DNA of 64,000 bases from Cinclus cinclus (Eukaryota > Chordata > Aves > Passeriformes > Cinclidae): contig NC_085059.1 in assembly GCF_963662255.1 (NCBI RefSeq), forward strand, positions 12,867,234-12,931,233, written 5' to 3'. Numbering within the stretch: position 1 is the stretch's first letter; each line of letters opens with the position of its first letter. This document shows, piece after piece, positions 36,031 to 49,754 of this stretch. The position numbers and the translations under genes were made by a program. The notes beneath the pieces are model-generated. The model saw nothing but the letters and a program-made list of their open reading frames with translations. It did not search any database and was not told where the DNA came from.

Positions 36031-39000
36031 AATTCATGGTATTGGCAGAAAGTTTCTGTTCCATAAGTCTTTTCAGTCCAATGGAGCAAGATGTGAATAG
36101 ATCTGAGGAGCAAGATCCATCTCCTCTCCTATTAAGAGGTTATTGTATATTAATAAAAAAATGTTCCCACATACAGGGTTTCCTAGTGCATTGTATGATG
36201 TGCTTGAAAACCACATAATGTAGTCCTTGAAAATTAAAATGCTCTTTCTTTCATGGAATGGTTTCATCCCTGATGAATACTAAAAGTCCAAGCTCTGCTT
36301 CAAGTAAAAAAGAGCATTTTTCTGTCCAATTATGAACAATTTCTGTACAATGATGAACGTACTCAGAGTGGGTCATTTAACAGCAAGTTACACACAGACT
36401 GTACACTTTTCCAGGCTAATAGTTTTATAACCAGTAATTGCTTGATTTTGGTGCCTGACATCTCTCATTGAAAAATATCTTTGCTCGTGCTGAAAGAAGA
36501 CCAGGATATCTGGAAAGCTCAGCTCTTTCTGGGCTGCTGTCAGCTGTAATGTATTCCAGGCTGGTGACACCTACCTCGGCAGCTATGGTTGGGGAATTCA
36601 AAGCATGTTGGGAGGATTCAGCCCATTTGACAAAGGCAAGTGATTGTGTTATCCTTTACTTAGTGGTATTCTATACCAAAATTAGAATAGACCCATAGAG
36701 TAGGAAAGAGCTATCAAGTAAGAAGTCCACTTATCCCAAAAATACTCATTCTTGCTTAGAATGGTGATTTTTCAGTAAAAATCAGAGCAGACGTCTTGTG
36801 CTTGCTTTCTCACTGGGCATCTACACTCACCTATAACCTTCTGCTTCCCTGGACACTTTCATATTTTCTGGTGTCTTTTCCTGATTCTGAGCCCTCCAAT
36901 GATGCACAAAGGGGATACATGGGTGAAATTGTCTGGTTTGAGGGAAGGTTTGGTATGGAAAGTATTTTAAATGGCTGATTGTTGTGCTTTTCATTCTACT
37001 TTAGCACCAGAAGTTGTGCTGTGCCAGCCAGCCTTCCTGCTTTATGCTCCTGTGTTGCTTTTCTTCTGGAGAATACCAGAAAATCAAAGCAGTAGCAACT
37101 GGGGGCTAATTGGTGTAACCTGAAGAGTGTCCAGTTCCCATGGTGTGGCCCAATCTCTGTGAATAAGATAAGCAAATAATCCCCATTATGAAAGGATTTG
37201 GTATAACTTCCAGTTCACTGGATTTATTCCACATTGAAATGACATTTCATGTGGCAAATTTCCAGGAGCACTAAGCCAAACTTGCCTGCACGCTGCCTAA
37301 CCAGAAAAGATCTGTTGTGATGAGGTGTGTTGATCAGATGCAGTGCCTGGATAGCAGTTCCTATCTCAGATAAAAAAAAAATCTGGCACAAAAATAAATG
37401 AGGGCTCCTTCCTGAAAATGGTTTCTTGAATGTCAAAATCATGTATTTGAATTCAGGTGGTTCTTGTTCTAGGCTTAATGACAGATAATCAACCACTTTA
37501 TTTTCTTATAATAATTCACAAAAATATTCAGATTTAGATGCCTCTAAGAGGGGAGAAAAAAAAAATCTGCTTTTGGAACATTCTCTGCAAAGAGTAAGAT
37601 AAAATCTTGTGGTTTATCCTTACTTCAGCTAGGAAAAAAGCCATTAATACTTCACATTCTCTTTTTTTTTTTTTCCTCACAAGAGACCTTTTTTCTCTAA
37701 AGGGAACTCCATCACTTTACAACAAGAACAACAGTAGTTTTCAACTTCCATGGTGCAATTCTTCTATAAACATAAAAAAATAAAAAATTCCTGAGGCGTT
37801 TTTGTGGTTAGACTACAGCTAGAGCCACATTTACAAGATAGAACTTCCAGATCAAACAAATAGATTCAGCTATTGGTGCTGTATGAGCTCAAATGTTTAT
37901 TGACATAACTTGATATTGACCCCAGGAGAACTGTTAACTAAATGGACTCAGCAGTGAGTGCTGAAAACATTATCTGCAATAGATATATCCTTGTTCTGTG
38001 TTTGGTCTAATCAGCACAGAGAGCAGCTAAGTAAATATTGTTATCTTCACCACCTTCATCTGCATTTAAAAACATGTGAAAAGCTCTGCTGTGGTTTTGG
38101 TCACCACTGATTTTTCTGAGAAAGGTTTTTAAATTCATATTTAGAGCCAAATTTGCTTTTGCCGTATGTGTAAAGCCACTGATATCACTGCAAGCATTGA
38201 TATGAAGGAATGAGTGAGATCCCTGTTTATAGTAGATTTGTCTATTGGTTTTGTGATCAGGAAAACTAACACTCAGCTTGACAGCCACGATGAATTCAAT
38301 CCACAGTACTCTTCATGTTTTACCAAATATATTTACCAAATATTCTGATTATTTCTGCTGTAACAGGCTCAGGTAGGCTCACAGTTGCTAAAAGGATCTG
38401 TTGCACGCAGGTAATGTTTTTTGCTGAGATGAAAAGTGCTGTTATACCATGGAACTTTTTCTCCTGAACAGTCAAAAATACTCCCCAGGGACACTGGGTG
38501 CACTGGGTTCCTATGGATGGAAGCATGTTGAGTGGTGACAATCCAGCAGCTGTTGAATGAAGCATGCAGAAGGTACTATACCTTATTTTGAACCATTTTT
38601 AAATACAAAACGTTTTAAAATTATCTCTGCAGAGTTTCTAGTCATCTGTCTGCTCACTTTCCCCTTTTTCAAAGGTTCCTGGAAGTTTTAGAGCCTTTTC
38701 CAGCAGTGACAATGATAGAAGCACAGCAGTGACCTCAGGCAGGTTCAGAAGTGGGAGGGCACAAGTTGCTAAAATTTACTGGAAAAAAAATTAAGAAAAA
38801 AACCCAACACCACAAACGTAACCCTAGATCTGTTACCTGTGAGTGAAATGAGAATGCTGTTTATTGTAAGATAGTCTGGCATGTCCTGCTCCACGTCCTG
38901 AGTGCCTGTGCTGTACCTGCCGTATCTGCAAGAGCATTTCTGAATGGATCCATGCCCACTGCCCCAGGCACGAGGTGTCTTAGACATTCACCAGCCAGTG

Positions 39001-42000
39001 CAGCTACTTCGGGTGCTGCAGGGGCCAGGGGTGCTGTGTCAGTCCTGCTGGGAGTGCTCAGAGATATTGGGATGCTTCTGTCACTGGTAATTAACCCGGA
39101 AAGTCAGAGCCTGGTGGTAAAAGCAGTTACTTGTCCTGGCATTGAGCTGCCCAAGTGTTTTAGAGGTAAAAAAGAACTTGTGCTCCAAGTCATTACAGCA
39201 ATCCTGCAGTCCCATCCTTCCCCAGAGGGAAGCAGGGCTGGAGTGTGAGCAATGCTTTGCCTCCTCTGTACCAGGGGTGACAGTAAAAGCATCCCGTGCC
39301 AACAGCATGGGCATCCTTTGGGGACAGATAATGGAGGGGGTTGTGTTTCTTCCAGCCACTAATCTCTCTGTGCCGTGCCAGTCACTGTTAGATGCTGCCT
39401 CTGCCAGCAGGCAGTCCTATGTCTTTGCCCCAGCAATAGCTGTAAAATTAACTTTCACATATCCAGAACAGCTTGCAGGGATTTATCCATGTAATTTCTT
39501 CTGACATTATTGGAAGATACATGATTAAAGCATAGCTCAATGGCCTGAAATTGTCCCCGTGGTGTTTTCACCTTATCCTGGCACCAGTGATGGCTCAGCA
39601 TAGCCAGGGCTGTCGGAGGCAGATGGGCTTGAGGGCAGAGAAGTGACCTGCTACTTCTGCTCATTACAGAGATTTCTCATCCTGCTTGCTCTGGAAACAC
39701 AGAACATGAGAACCTCTTTGCAAAATGATAATTAATGAGCAGGACGAGGTGTGAGAAGAAAGATGGATGAAGGGGAAGGTAGAGGAGGAAGGACTGGCAG
39801 AGCTTCAACTGTGGTTCCTTGGTTTTGTTCTGTTCCAGCTTAGTTCTTTCTGTCTTTTCTAGTATAAATTTGCAGTGAACTGCAGCCCATGCTGTGTGGC
39901 TACATCCTCAATCTGTGTGGCTAGCCAGAGAAAAGCTGCATAATTTCTAAGGCTTTAACCTTTCATCCATATTTTTTGTAAGTATTTGAGTGAGCAGTCA
40001 ACAGGGAATTCAGAAGCACCAGGACAACTCCTAAGAAAGATAAAATAATTGTCTCAAAACAACTCTGCTCCTCTGCCCACTCACATAAAGTGCTTGTATA
40101 CTTCTTTTGGGGAAAATAAGATTCTTTCAGCTACCTCCTCTGCCTGGAAAATACATGCTGCTGCTGCTGCCACCACAGGGGTTGTTCACAGCAGTTTTCT
40201 GTCACTACAAAGAACAGGCAACACAACCCTAAGGAAAGCTCAGGGGATGGATAATCTTTGCCCTCTTGAAATAAAAAAAATACAGGACTTTGAAAGACCT
40301 CATTCCCAAAAATAATTTTCATTCAAAATTTGGCCTTTTGATGTAATTCAGATTTCAGGATTTTTTTTTTCCCCGAAAAGAACATTGGACAAAAAAAATT
40401 TCCAAGTAGTTTCTTTCTCTTTGCTCAGTAATAAAAATTAATGTTATCATTGTTTCTAATTTTGAAACTGAATTACAAAACTGTAGCTCTATAACTGTTG
40501 CAAGCACTGTGTACATTATTAACCATTTGTAATATAACCAGTCTATTTTATATTTTTGTAAGGCAGTCCCTTTGGTCCCATCACATCATCATAGCAAAAG
40601 TAATTTCAGACTTAATATTTGCAATTGTAGAACGAGAAATGAGGGCTTCCCTCATGGCTTTTAACCCTACATCATATCTTCCTGAAGAAAAGGCACCGTG
40701 TGCCTGGAGCAGCTTGGGAGGCGTTAGCTAAGATGAATTCAAGAATTGGTTTGGAGTTTCTCCCATCCTGAGGAGTTTCCAGCTGCTCCCTGTCTTAAAG
40801 GGTCTCTGTGTTACCTGTCACCTGTATGTGACAAATTGCCACATGTCCTGAGGACATAAAGGTGCCCTTGTCCTCCCCACCTGAACTGCAGCGGAGATGT
40901 CACCTCCTGTTCCCTCCTGCCACTCTCCAGGGTGTCACTTTCCTGTCTGTTCTGGCTGGTTCCTGCCACATATTGGCTGAAACGGGAGGAAGTGGAGTGC
41001 AGTTTGTGATGCGGAGTCAGGCATTCACTTTTAGAAAAAGGCTTGAGAATATTTTCAGTCAATTCATTTTTCTATTCTTCCTCTATGAAATCTTTCACTA
41101 TAAACATGCTGATTTTTCAGGAAACCAAGGAAAAGTAGTAAAAATGCATTTAAAAAAGGAGACAAACCACAATGTACTGAATCAAACATTAAGCTAAGGA
41201 CACAATAGATTCCATAAGTTAGAGACAAACTTCTCAGAATATCTTGCTGGTATTTTTCCCTTAATATAATAGAATGTTTGTGTTTAATTATCTGTGGTGA
41301 TAAGTGAGATCTGTGAGAGCTATTAGAGACATATTGTTCAATTTTGCATTTACCCAGAAAGGAGATAATGATACCAATTTCATGTACATGTTCCAGTTTT
41401 GTCATTCTTTTTCACTAGAACAATAATCCAGGAGCATTTCAGAATTTTCCTTTGGCTTTACACCATCCACTATAACATAAAGAACAATCGTTTCCAGAGA
41501 TAAAAAATTATCAAGCATAAAGCATGGGAGCAGAACAAGGCAGTGGCAGTGGTGTTCTGGCTGGTCAAACAAAGAACAGGTTAAGATGTTGGAGTGGAAA
41601 AATATATTTTAAATGTATTCACAGCATCATAGCTCTCATGAACTGACAACTGTTCATGGTGACTTCACTTCCAGAAGTCACCTCTTGCTTTTCTCTCACA
41701 GCTTGTAACCTGATTTTTTTTACTGTGTGGTGGTTCCCTAGGCAGCACTCTGGCAGCTCTGGGCTATAGCTGGTTCTGTCACTTGGAAGTAAAAAAAAAA
41801 CCCTAATTATTTCCTGGGTCTGCACAGGCTGGAATGGAAACTTTTAAGAATTTGGCAAGTTCCAAAGCAGAAGGTGAGGTGTACAGTGCTGCAGGTGTCT
41901 GGTGGCTCTTGAAGGTCGGGGGTCTCACTTGTGCTGTTGTATTTTAGCACAGGTAACAAACAATGTGTTTGGAGCGAGAGCAGGTCAGGGATCACAGCTC

Positions 42001-43547
42001 TGCTCCTAAGTGTTGTCAGAATGGGCTTTTTCACTAGTTAAGACACATCCAGTTCTGTGACAGCTACTCCTTGGAATACAACACAGCCTAATTTTCTAAG
42101 CTGTGAAGCAAACTGTCACAGTTTGGGTTCCTCCTACCTTTCCAATCACAACACATATTGTATTAGTTCAGGCATGATTCACACACTGAATGTTTATGAG
42201 CTCCCTCAGAGTGTGTTTTACTCAAACAAGCTTTTGATAGTTGCTAAAGATTTTCAGTAGTAAAAATATATTTGTGATTCAGGCTGTCCCTAGGCTTGTT
42301 AGAACAGCAGAGCAATATGTGTCTTGAGATTTCCTGGGCAAGAGGTGCTTTCCTCTGAAGAAACAACTCATTCTGCTAAAACTTCTTTTAGAGACATACC
42401 CAAACAATTAATATGTTTGTTTATTACCATAATTCCCACAAGAAACAGTACCAAGAGGTTTTAGTTGACTTAGTTACTGCTCTGGAAATGCTAAACAAAA
42501 GCAAAACTCTGACTCAAACCTGAAGGCTGGGGTTAAACCTCTCTGAATCCTGGGAGCCCAGAGCAAGGTTTGCTCTTATTTGGGAAACTGTCCAAGCAGA
42601 AGGCTTTTAGCCTAATAGAAGGACTTGTTTCCATGTGCCCATTTTCTTTTGCTCCTTCTGTCAGGAACGTCTGTATTTGTTCACATTGTATTATGTCTGG
42701 CCCCGGGAAGAACTGCCCAGGCCATCTGGAAAGCAGCTTCAGTTTCACATTTCATTTTAATAGCAAAATGTGAAGGTATTGCAATTCACATAATTCCTGT
42801 GTCTGAGTTCTGTTTGTGAATATCTCTGCATATAGAATCTACAGCAGTACATAAACCACTTCTTCTTTTACCTATAGTCCCAGCACCCTTTCTGGAGAAC
42901 TTGTGTCAATCTCTCTCTCATTTGAAACGAGGAGATCTTTGGGGTCATCATTTTCTCACTCTGACATCGTGTGTTCCCAAGTATAACACAGTTTTCTGGC
43001 AAAACTTATAGGGTCATGAAGATAGCAGCCTTAGAAGAGTAACAACATTTCTTGTCATGCCTTTTTCATCATCTTGTGAAGTTATTATGACCACCCATTA
43101 CACTGATTTTCCTGTGAGTTTTTGCTGGCAGAAGTGACTTTGCATCACTGCTCCGCCCCAGGCAACTCCTCTGGTTTTGCAGATCCCCCCCCAGAGCAGT
43201 GAGAAGTGGATCCAAGCAGGATCAGCCTTTTGTAGACAATGGCTCAGGCCTGAATTTGAAGGAAAATGTGCACAAGCGTAAGCTCAGACATCTGTCAAAC
43301 TCTCCCACAGTCTGTCAGCACTGTGGAGCTTTTTATATATTAATCAGTGTCAGAGGAGATCATCTGGTCTCAGGAGGGTGAATGCAAGTGTGAAATTCAG
43401 CAATGCCCCCTCAACACATTACAGAATATTGTACAGAACATGAGTAAGAAATTAATTTGGCATAATTTGAAAAGTTAAGCAACTGGTCTTGTGATTTTGT
43501 GATTTCCCCCTGTGGTAGTACTGGCCAGTTACTTAAGAGCTGCACTC
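36031..43547. other. Unique sequence, no recognised gene
   Basis: About 7.5 kb with no recognisable gene or transposon. Open frames reach 120 codons (39142-39504, +) in a slightly GC-richer patch at about 38880-39660 but show no known domain. A short CTG run lies at 40157-40171 and a T-run at 37662-37674. A diverged CR1-like antisense fragment near 36680-36735 is too weak to call. Confidence 0.5.
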
Positions 43548-43601
43548 TGTGGTCCTTGTGGGTCCCTTCCAACTCAGAATATTCTGTGAATCTGTGAATT
43601 G
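43548..43601 (+). mobile_element. CR1 LINE terminal fragment
   Basis: Only the last 50 or so bases of a CR1 remain: GTGGTCCTTGTGGGTCCCTT, CCAACTCAGAATATTCTGTG and AATCTGTGAATT. The TCCTTGTGGGTCCC form marks another CR1 subfamily. It is dead. Confidence 0.88.
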
Positions 43602-46600
43602 TGCCCACCCAAGATAGGTAATAAGACCTGCAGGACTATGAGGTTACAGAATCCATGCTGGAACAGTAATGCACCTCTTGCTATGCATGAAGCATCCCAC
43701 GGATCCTTATCTCAGTGGCCAACCCCAATTCCTGGCTTCCATAATGGAATAAGCTTTCATAGAAAAAGGTTTTCATTGTCAAAATCATTTTTTTGACTCT
43801 GTACATCTACCTGTTATAAATTATCACTCTGACAAGGATAAAATCCCTTTAAATCCCAAATGCTGTTAAATTACTGACAGCCTGAACTCCTAATTCACCT
43901 GTCACCCAAAAAGAATTTTGTTTAAAGATGAACATCTGTCACTCCTGTGTACTATTTTATGTATGAAAATCAGTAAAAGTTTCAAAAATAGCTGTTAAAT
44001 CACAGATTAATAGATTTCCACATCTCTCTGCAATGTTACAATTAATACTCTTTCTGGACTTTTAAGAGGCTGAGCTCTGCATGTTTCTGTAGAAAGGGGC
44101 ACATCCAGGTGATCAATGTTTAATTTTACTTACATGATGCTAATGAGCTGTTACCCCTGAATGGGGAATAGGAAGTAGAAGAGAGAATAAGGAAAAGCAA
44201 TAAGGGATCCTTCAGCTAAATATAGTGTGGATTTAGTCCATTGAACTGAAGTGTGCAAACAATTAGTACAGACATGTGGAATATGTGACAGCTTCTTTTC
44301 TGTGCAGCATTAACACCAACAGCTTTATCTTAGCAACATGTGAAATTTAGTGTTATTAGCAAATGAGTCACTGAAGTAATGTATTCTAGAACTAAAGAAA
44401 TTTAAATATGTAGATTTTCAAGAGGGGGGTAACACAATAGAAGATGTGTCAGGGAAGCAGTTCAGCAAAGTAATGCTGCACACATCCCATATTCTGAAAT
44501 CATGTATGGTAGATAACACATTTTTGTTTTCATCCATATATCTAAAAATTAGCATAAGAAAACAGACTTATAGATACATGGGGGTAAAAGGGGCATAAAA
44601 TTCAAACACCAGTTTGGGACTATACATCCTGCTTTGTACTACTTCAAGTATTTTTAATAAATGTTCATGCTGAGGATGAAAGATGTATAACTTTTTATAC
44701 TTTCCTTGGTAAAATCCCATGTCATGATATATAGGCCACTAGAGAATGAATAAAGACAGTACAACTAGGCCTGTTTGAGACCAGATGATCTTGCTACCAG
44801 ATAACACTTTAATTAGCAAGTGAATAATTATGAGTAATTAATTTCAATAGGATTATTTGTGTTGTAATACAATCTTAGCTCCAGTCCTAAAGATGAGGTT
44901 GTGAACATGATCTGCTGAACTCATCAGCCTTTTGTAAAAGCTGAAAAGTCCTCTGTGCTTGCAGAAGACAACTGTTAATTTTCAAATCATACAGCTGGAC
45001 TTCTCATACCACTAATATTCTTATCAGATCTGTTATAAACCTTTTTGGCCCAGGGAGCTGCTGTGAGTTTCTGACCTGCACTACCCCTGCCAGCCTTACC
45101 AAATAAGAAAGTCTCTGGGACAGAAAAGTTTACCTCTCCTACTCTTTCCAAGATAAGATGCAGAGAGCAGGTTAAATAAGGTGGGGAAAGAAATAAGGTT
45201 TGCTGACACCTCCTTGTGAAGGTTTGGACCCCCTTTGGTAAGAAATCATTTGTGAAATGATTGCTGTTGGCTGCACAAACATTGCATGAGCTGCTCTGCT
45301 CAGAGGCAGTCACAAACTGCTCCCCAGTGCTCCTCTGCTCTGTTCTTCCCCTTCAGAGCTGAGTCACCCTGTTACTCCCCGAAGGAAGGTGTTCACCATA
45401 CAGGAAAACAGAGCCTCTGTTGGAGGAATGATGCAGATCTTCATCTTACCTTTGTACTCTGCAAAGTCTGCGCTGTGTCTGGAGACTGCAGTAGCTGCTC
45501 TTTCTCAGAGGGAGCTGAAACCACCAGTGCCTGTGTTGCCCTGAAGATGTGGGTGTTGTGAAGCAGAGAGCTTTGCATTTGCACCTTATTTTGGAGTGTG
45601 ATGAAGAGTGAGGAAGTATCTTCTGTTCTTTCATTTCAGTGTATCTTCTTTGCCTTGTGAGAACTTACAGAATATTCTGCAGTGACTTGCAATCCTTGTC
45701 CTTGCTAGTTTCTCCTGCTGGAAATGTCTTTAGTCATAAAAGATAAAAGCTTCTCTGAAATATATTAAACTATCCTAACCTTATTACATGTTTTAATCCC
45801 TCCAGCAGTAGATTTTTATTTCTGAATATACTAAGTATCACTGTATGCAGATCTGTAGATTCTTGCTGGTGGTGAAGAACGAGTTGCATTGTCTTTCCTT
45901 GGTAAAGTGAGAGAAAAACAGAACCAGCCCAGAGTGAATATTCTGTGCTGATAGACTCACTGATTTCTGTGAAAACAAGAATTATTTCTGTGTATATAAC
46001 AAAAACTGATCAATGTGAAAGAAGACTTTGCACTTTGCAATGACAATGTCTCCCCTGAAAGGGCTGTGTGCTTTGCTGGCTATTCCCTGGGTGATTACAA
46101 ACCCTGAGAGAAGCACACCCTGGTGAAAATCCCATGTCTTTCAGACCCAGCACTCAGTGTAACATGTTGTCACAACTCTCCTGCTAGCACAGGAGGGGTC
46201 CCGTGTACTTCCCAAGCAAGCAGGATGCCCACAAGGATGAGGGCACAGAGCAAAAAACACCACTGGGAATCTGTCTAATGAGTCCTTCTGGTCTTCTGCT
46301 GGCCTAAAAAGCAATGGTGCCAAAAGAGTGGTACAGTCAGGAGAATTGTCCTGGATGGAAGAACGTGTTGTTCAATACAAATGTTCCTGCATGAGAAAGC
46401 AGAGGGAAGAAATGACCCCTCTGTACAAAGGATTGGAAGGAGCTCCCTGTTAAAGAACAGCGCAGTAGAGGCAGGGACAGCAATTCCTTTCTGCCCAGGC
46501 ACAGAAGGACAAGTGCATGCTACCTTGAGCAGCTCAAAAGCAAATAAACACCTCACCTCACCTAAAACAACCACAAACCAACCCTCCCAAACAAAACTCC

Positions 46601-47429
46601 AACACCTATTCAGCTTTAAACATTACTCACACTGCTCAGGAGTTTGAGCAAAGGGAGAAGCAATCGGGCAGACCACAGGCTGCCATCCAATGCTAGCCTG
46701 CTCCCCTGGAAGGCTCATACACATCCTGGGTAACTGTTCTTATTAAATAAAATGTGATTTTTACTGAGTTTCTTCTTTACGCTCTAGTTTCCACTTAGGT
46801 GTACCAGCCATTTAGAAGGAAAAGCCTCTGTATTTTCCCCCCTTGAAGGTCACATCATTATATCAGATATTTTGTGCTCTTTGACATTTTTAATGAGTAA
46901 TGTTTGAAAAGGCTGCTGTCTCTGGCTATTGTGTGAAGCAGTATCTGTGACTGACATTAGCAGAAAAGCTCTCAGTCCAACTCAGGAGTGATATTGCTGA
47001 TGTGCCTTTCACATAAGGTGTTTTATCCCTTATTCTTACATTCAGATTGATGGATTTGCTGGGATTATTCCCTCTGAGCTAATAGCTACAATTTCTTGTA
47101 CACAGAAAATTTAAAAGGAGTAGTGCATTTGATTGATTTGTTCAGGAACTAGGTGTGATTTTTGGGAATACATTTGAAGTGTCAGATGTTGAAAGCTAAT
47201 TGTGTATTTAACTGCTGAGCTGCTCTGAGGTTTAACTTTAGGACTGAAGGTCAGATGAGTCACTAGGTTCACATGACTGGCTAAATGCTAACAAAGCAAT
47301 TCAGCCCTGTTTTCTCAACTTATACCTGATTTTGTTCATGGCTGCATTTTCACCTTCTTCTTGCCACCTTCCTCCCTTAGCAAGGTGAACAGCCTTGCTA
47401 ACAGTTCAAACTGAACTTTGAGATGAACC
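43602..47429. other. Unique AT-rich sequence, no recognised gene
   Basis: No gene or transposon is recognised. Overlapping open frames at 44987-45634 lie in mixed-composition DNA without known domains. The segment at 46850-47110 is repeat-free and could be constrained non-coding DNA, but nothing specific supports this. Confidence 0.5.
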
Positions 47430-47594
47430 AAGTTGTCTTGAGAAATTGTGCCTGCCCCATCTCTGGAAGTGTTCAAGGTTGGGTTAGATGGGGCTTTGAG
47501 CAACCTGACCTAGTGGAAGGTGCACCTGTCCTTTGTCAGAAGGGGTGGAATAGGTGATCCTTGAAGATCCTTGACCACCCAAACCAATCTCTGA
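47430..47594 (+). mobile_element. CR1 LINE 3' tail
   Basis: Sense-strand CR1 tail with CTGCCCCATCTCTGGAAGTG, TTCAAGGTTGGGTTAGATGG, GGCTTTGAGCAACCTGACCT, AGTGGAAGGTGCACC and a diverged ACCACCCAAACCAATCTCTG end. A GATCCTTGA word is locally duplicated at about 47556-47573. It is 5'-truncated. Confidence 0.93.
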
Positions 47595-49399
47595 GCCCAT
47601 GCAACTTAAGATTTTAAAGAAAAGTTGTTATTTTCCCAAAACTTGATGTCCTTGTTAAAATGGTACCCATGATATAGTCTCCTGCCCAGCCTATTGCCTG
47701 TACAAAAATCTTGGTTGGAAGATTTGTTTTGGTAGAAATTTAGTTTTGGTAGAAAATTAGTTTTGGTAGGCTTATGAGTTGGGGTGGCAAGTAAATCATC
47801 AGCCTTGAGGGAAGACTGCATAGCTTCTGGCCCACAGGTGTGTGGAGGTGATGGACTCAAGGTTGATTTACTCCTGGTGAGATCTGACCTCGGATTATTT
47901 ACTCACCTGCATGCCTTCCCATCTTTTCATGACAGCCTGTCTGTTCCCTGCTCAGTTTTCTCTCTATTTTCCCCCTGGGTTACTTTTCACTGTTGTTTTT
48001 CTCACTTAACCTGAATGTTAAAGGAAAGACTTTCAAGGAATGATGTAGTATACTTGACTGTGTTTGGGGACAGAAGAAAAAGCTAAATATAGTTTTAGAA
48101 ATACTTTCTTGTCCCATCTTTCATCATTCCATGGGTTTAAGACAAAACTGCAATTTCAATGAAACTCTTCATGGGTCAATGAAAAAAGAATTGAATTCCC
48201 CATCTTCCCCTGCAAGAATAAGCATTAAGCTGTAAAATGTCACATCCTGATTAGAATGCTGAGATCACTACTATCTGTTTCAATGTTTTCATGGAAGACA
48301 GCCACAGAATTATTTTTCAGAACAAATACTTGTTACAAAAACACCCTCAACCCTTAAACCCAAGAAACCCTGCAGTAATTCACTCAGTTACCAGTGGCTT
48401 TATGTTAAATAATTCTCAACTATATTCCAATAGCACCAATTGTGACATACTCTTTCATATGTGAGGAAAGTGAAGGAAGTGTTGCAAGAGAAACTGGACC
48501 AAAATGTTTTCCAGTTTATGTTGCAAATCTGTAGCTGGTGACATAGGTGTGGCTATGTGCCTACACACCTCATGTCATTAAAAGATTGCATTATTTAGTA
48601 TACCTGGTATTGCTATATAAATCTGCAATTAATCACATTCTACTTCATGCAGTTACTTGTCTGTCCTTTGTTACAGTCACATTATGCCTATATCCCATAT
48701 TTTTAGTTTTTATATGCCCCATTTTGTGTATGCAATGCCAGAACCAATTAGGAACTGCAGAGCTGTGCAGAAGGGCCAAAAGCAGAACTAACACCACGGC
48801 AGTTTTCTGTCACTGCCATGTCTTTGTGCTGGCACTTCTCTTTCAGTGTTGTACCACATCAACCTGTCTTGAGGAATCTGTTTTCTTTTATTCCTGTCCA
48901 TAATTGCTATAACTTCAGCTGAATGTGATCAGTACTTTCAGGCAATTGTCCTAAAATTTTTAGTGCTTTTTCCAGATTTTTTTCTTTGATTTGCTTTCTA
49001 AATTGAAGCCACTTTAAATACCTGTGATTCAACTAGTTGTGATTTAGCAGTAAGATTCACTCTAATTTTTGCAAATCCTTTTACTTCTCCTTTGAAGCAT
49101 TTGCCTTCAATTCTAGGCTCCTACAGTATCGATCTTTCAGACAAGGCAATGCCTCTCACCCTGGAAGGAATGCCTGTATCACTCCAAGAATCCAGATCAA
49201 AAAAGGATTTGGTGTTTTTTGGCAAGAAGTCTTGAGAGCACCCAGCTAAGAACACCTGTGCTATTGCAGAAGTGGGAAGGCAGGTTCATCTGACAGTGTT
49301 GTGGGGAGCTGAGCAGAAGAGGGAAGAGGAGGAATCTCCTCCTCCAGGCTGGCTGCTGTGAGTTGCAGATAATCAAACACATTCACATTCACAGCACTG
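47595..49399. other. Unique sequence, no recognised gene
   Basis: AT-rich and without a recognised gene. It contains the small 17-bp repeat listed separately. The 118-codon + strand frame at 48547-48903 is hydrophobic and Cys-rich but has no known motif and poor coding appearance. Confidence 0.5.
47726..47770 (+). repeat. 17-bp tandem repeat, about 2.6 copies
   Basis: GTTTTGGTAGAAATTTA, a near-identical second copy and a partial third copy lie in tandem (47726-47742, 47743-47759, 47760-47770). The repeat is of the slippage type. Confidence 0.85.
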
Positions 49400-49400
49400 G

Positions 49401-49754
49401 TTAACATGAAGAAAAGGATGTTTCAAGAATCAGTCCTGTCTGCCACCTACATTTGCTCTCTTCAAATTCCAGGAAACAGATTAATTCAAACTTTGCTGAT
49501 AGATAGCAAGAGTCAAGTCTGTTATGACACACAGAACACGGGGAGCAGATGCCATCCTCCCATTTATAGCAAGGAGAAGAATAAAAGAAGCATCTCCACA
49601 AATTAAAAGAAGTGGAAGAAAGACCATAGGAAACACAAACTCCTCTAATCCTGGACCAGCCCAGAGCACAGGTGTTATTGGTTTGTCCTCTTGCTGAGGA
49701 TCCCCACAGCCAGAGGGACAAGAGCAGGAGCAGGGAGGGAGCTGCAGGTGACAT
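49401..49754 (-). CDS. Possible small secreted Cys-rich protein (weak)
   Basis: From the internal ATG at 49754-49752 (G at -3) the frame encodes 117 residues. It starts with an apparent signal peptide, MSPAAPSLLLLLSLWLWG, then a small-residue stretch SSARGQ that could be a cleavage site. The rest contains 11 cysteines in about 93 residues, with SPC-x8-CSPC spacing, and one NNTC glycosylation-type site. An in-frame upstream ATG at 49790 would add 12 residues. No family is recognised, no promoter or downstream AATAAA is evident on this strand, and no good splice donor interrupts the frame. It may be a chance frame, a single-exon lineage-specific gene or a decayed exon. Confidence 0.15.
   Translation of the reverse strand: MSPAAPSLLLLLSLWLWGSSARGQTNNTCALGWSRIRGVCVSYGLSSTSFNLWRCFFYSSPCYKWEDGICSPCSVCHNRLDSCYLSAKFELICFLEFEESKCRWQTGLILETSFSSC

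Noticed and set aside
36680..36735. Possible diverged antisense CR1 fragment
   Set aside because: AGAATAGACCCATAGAGTAGG and AAGAAGTCCACTTATCCC only loosely recall CR1, and the match is too poor to call by eye.
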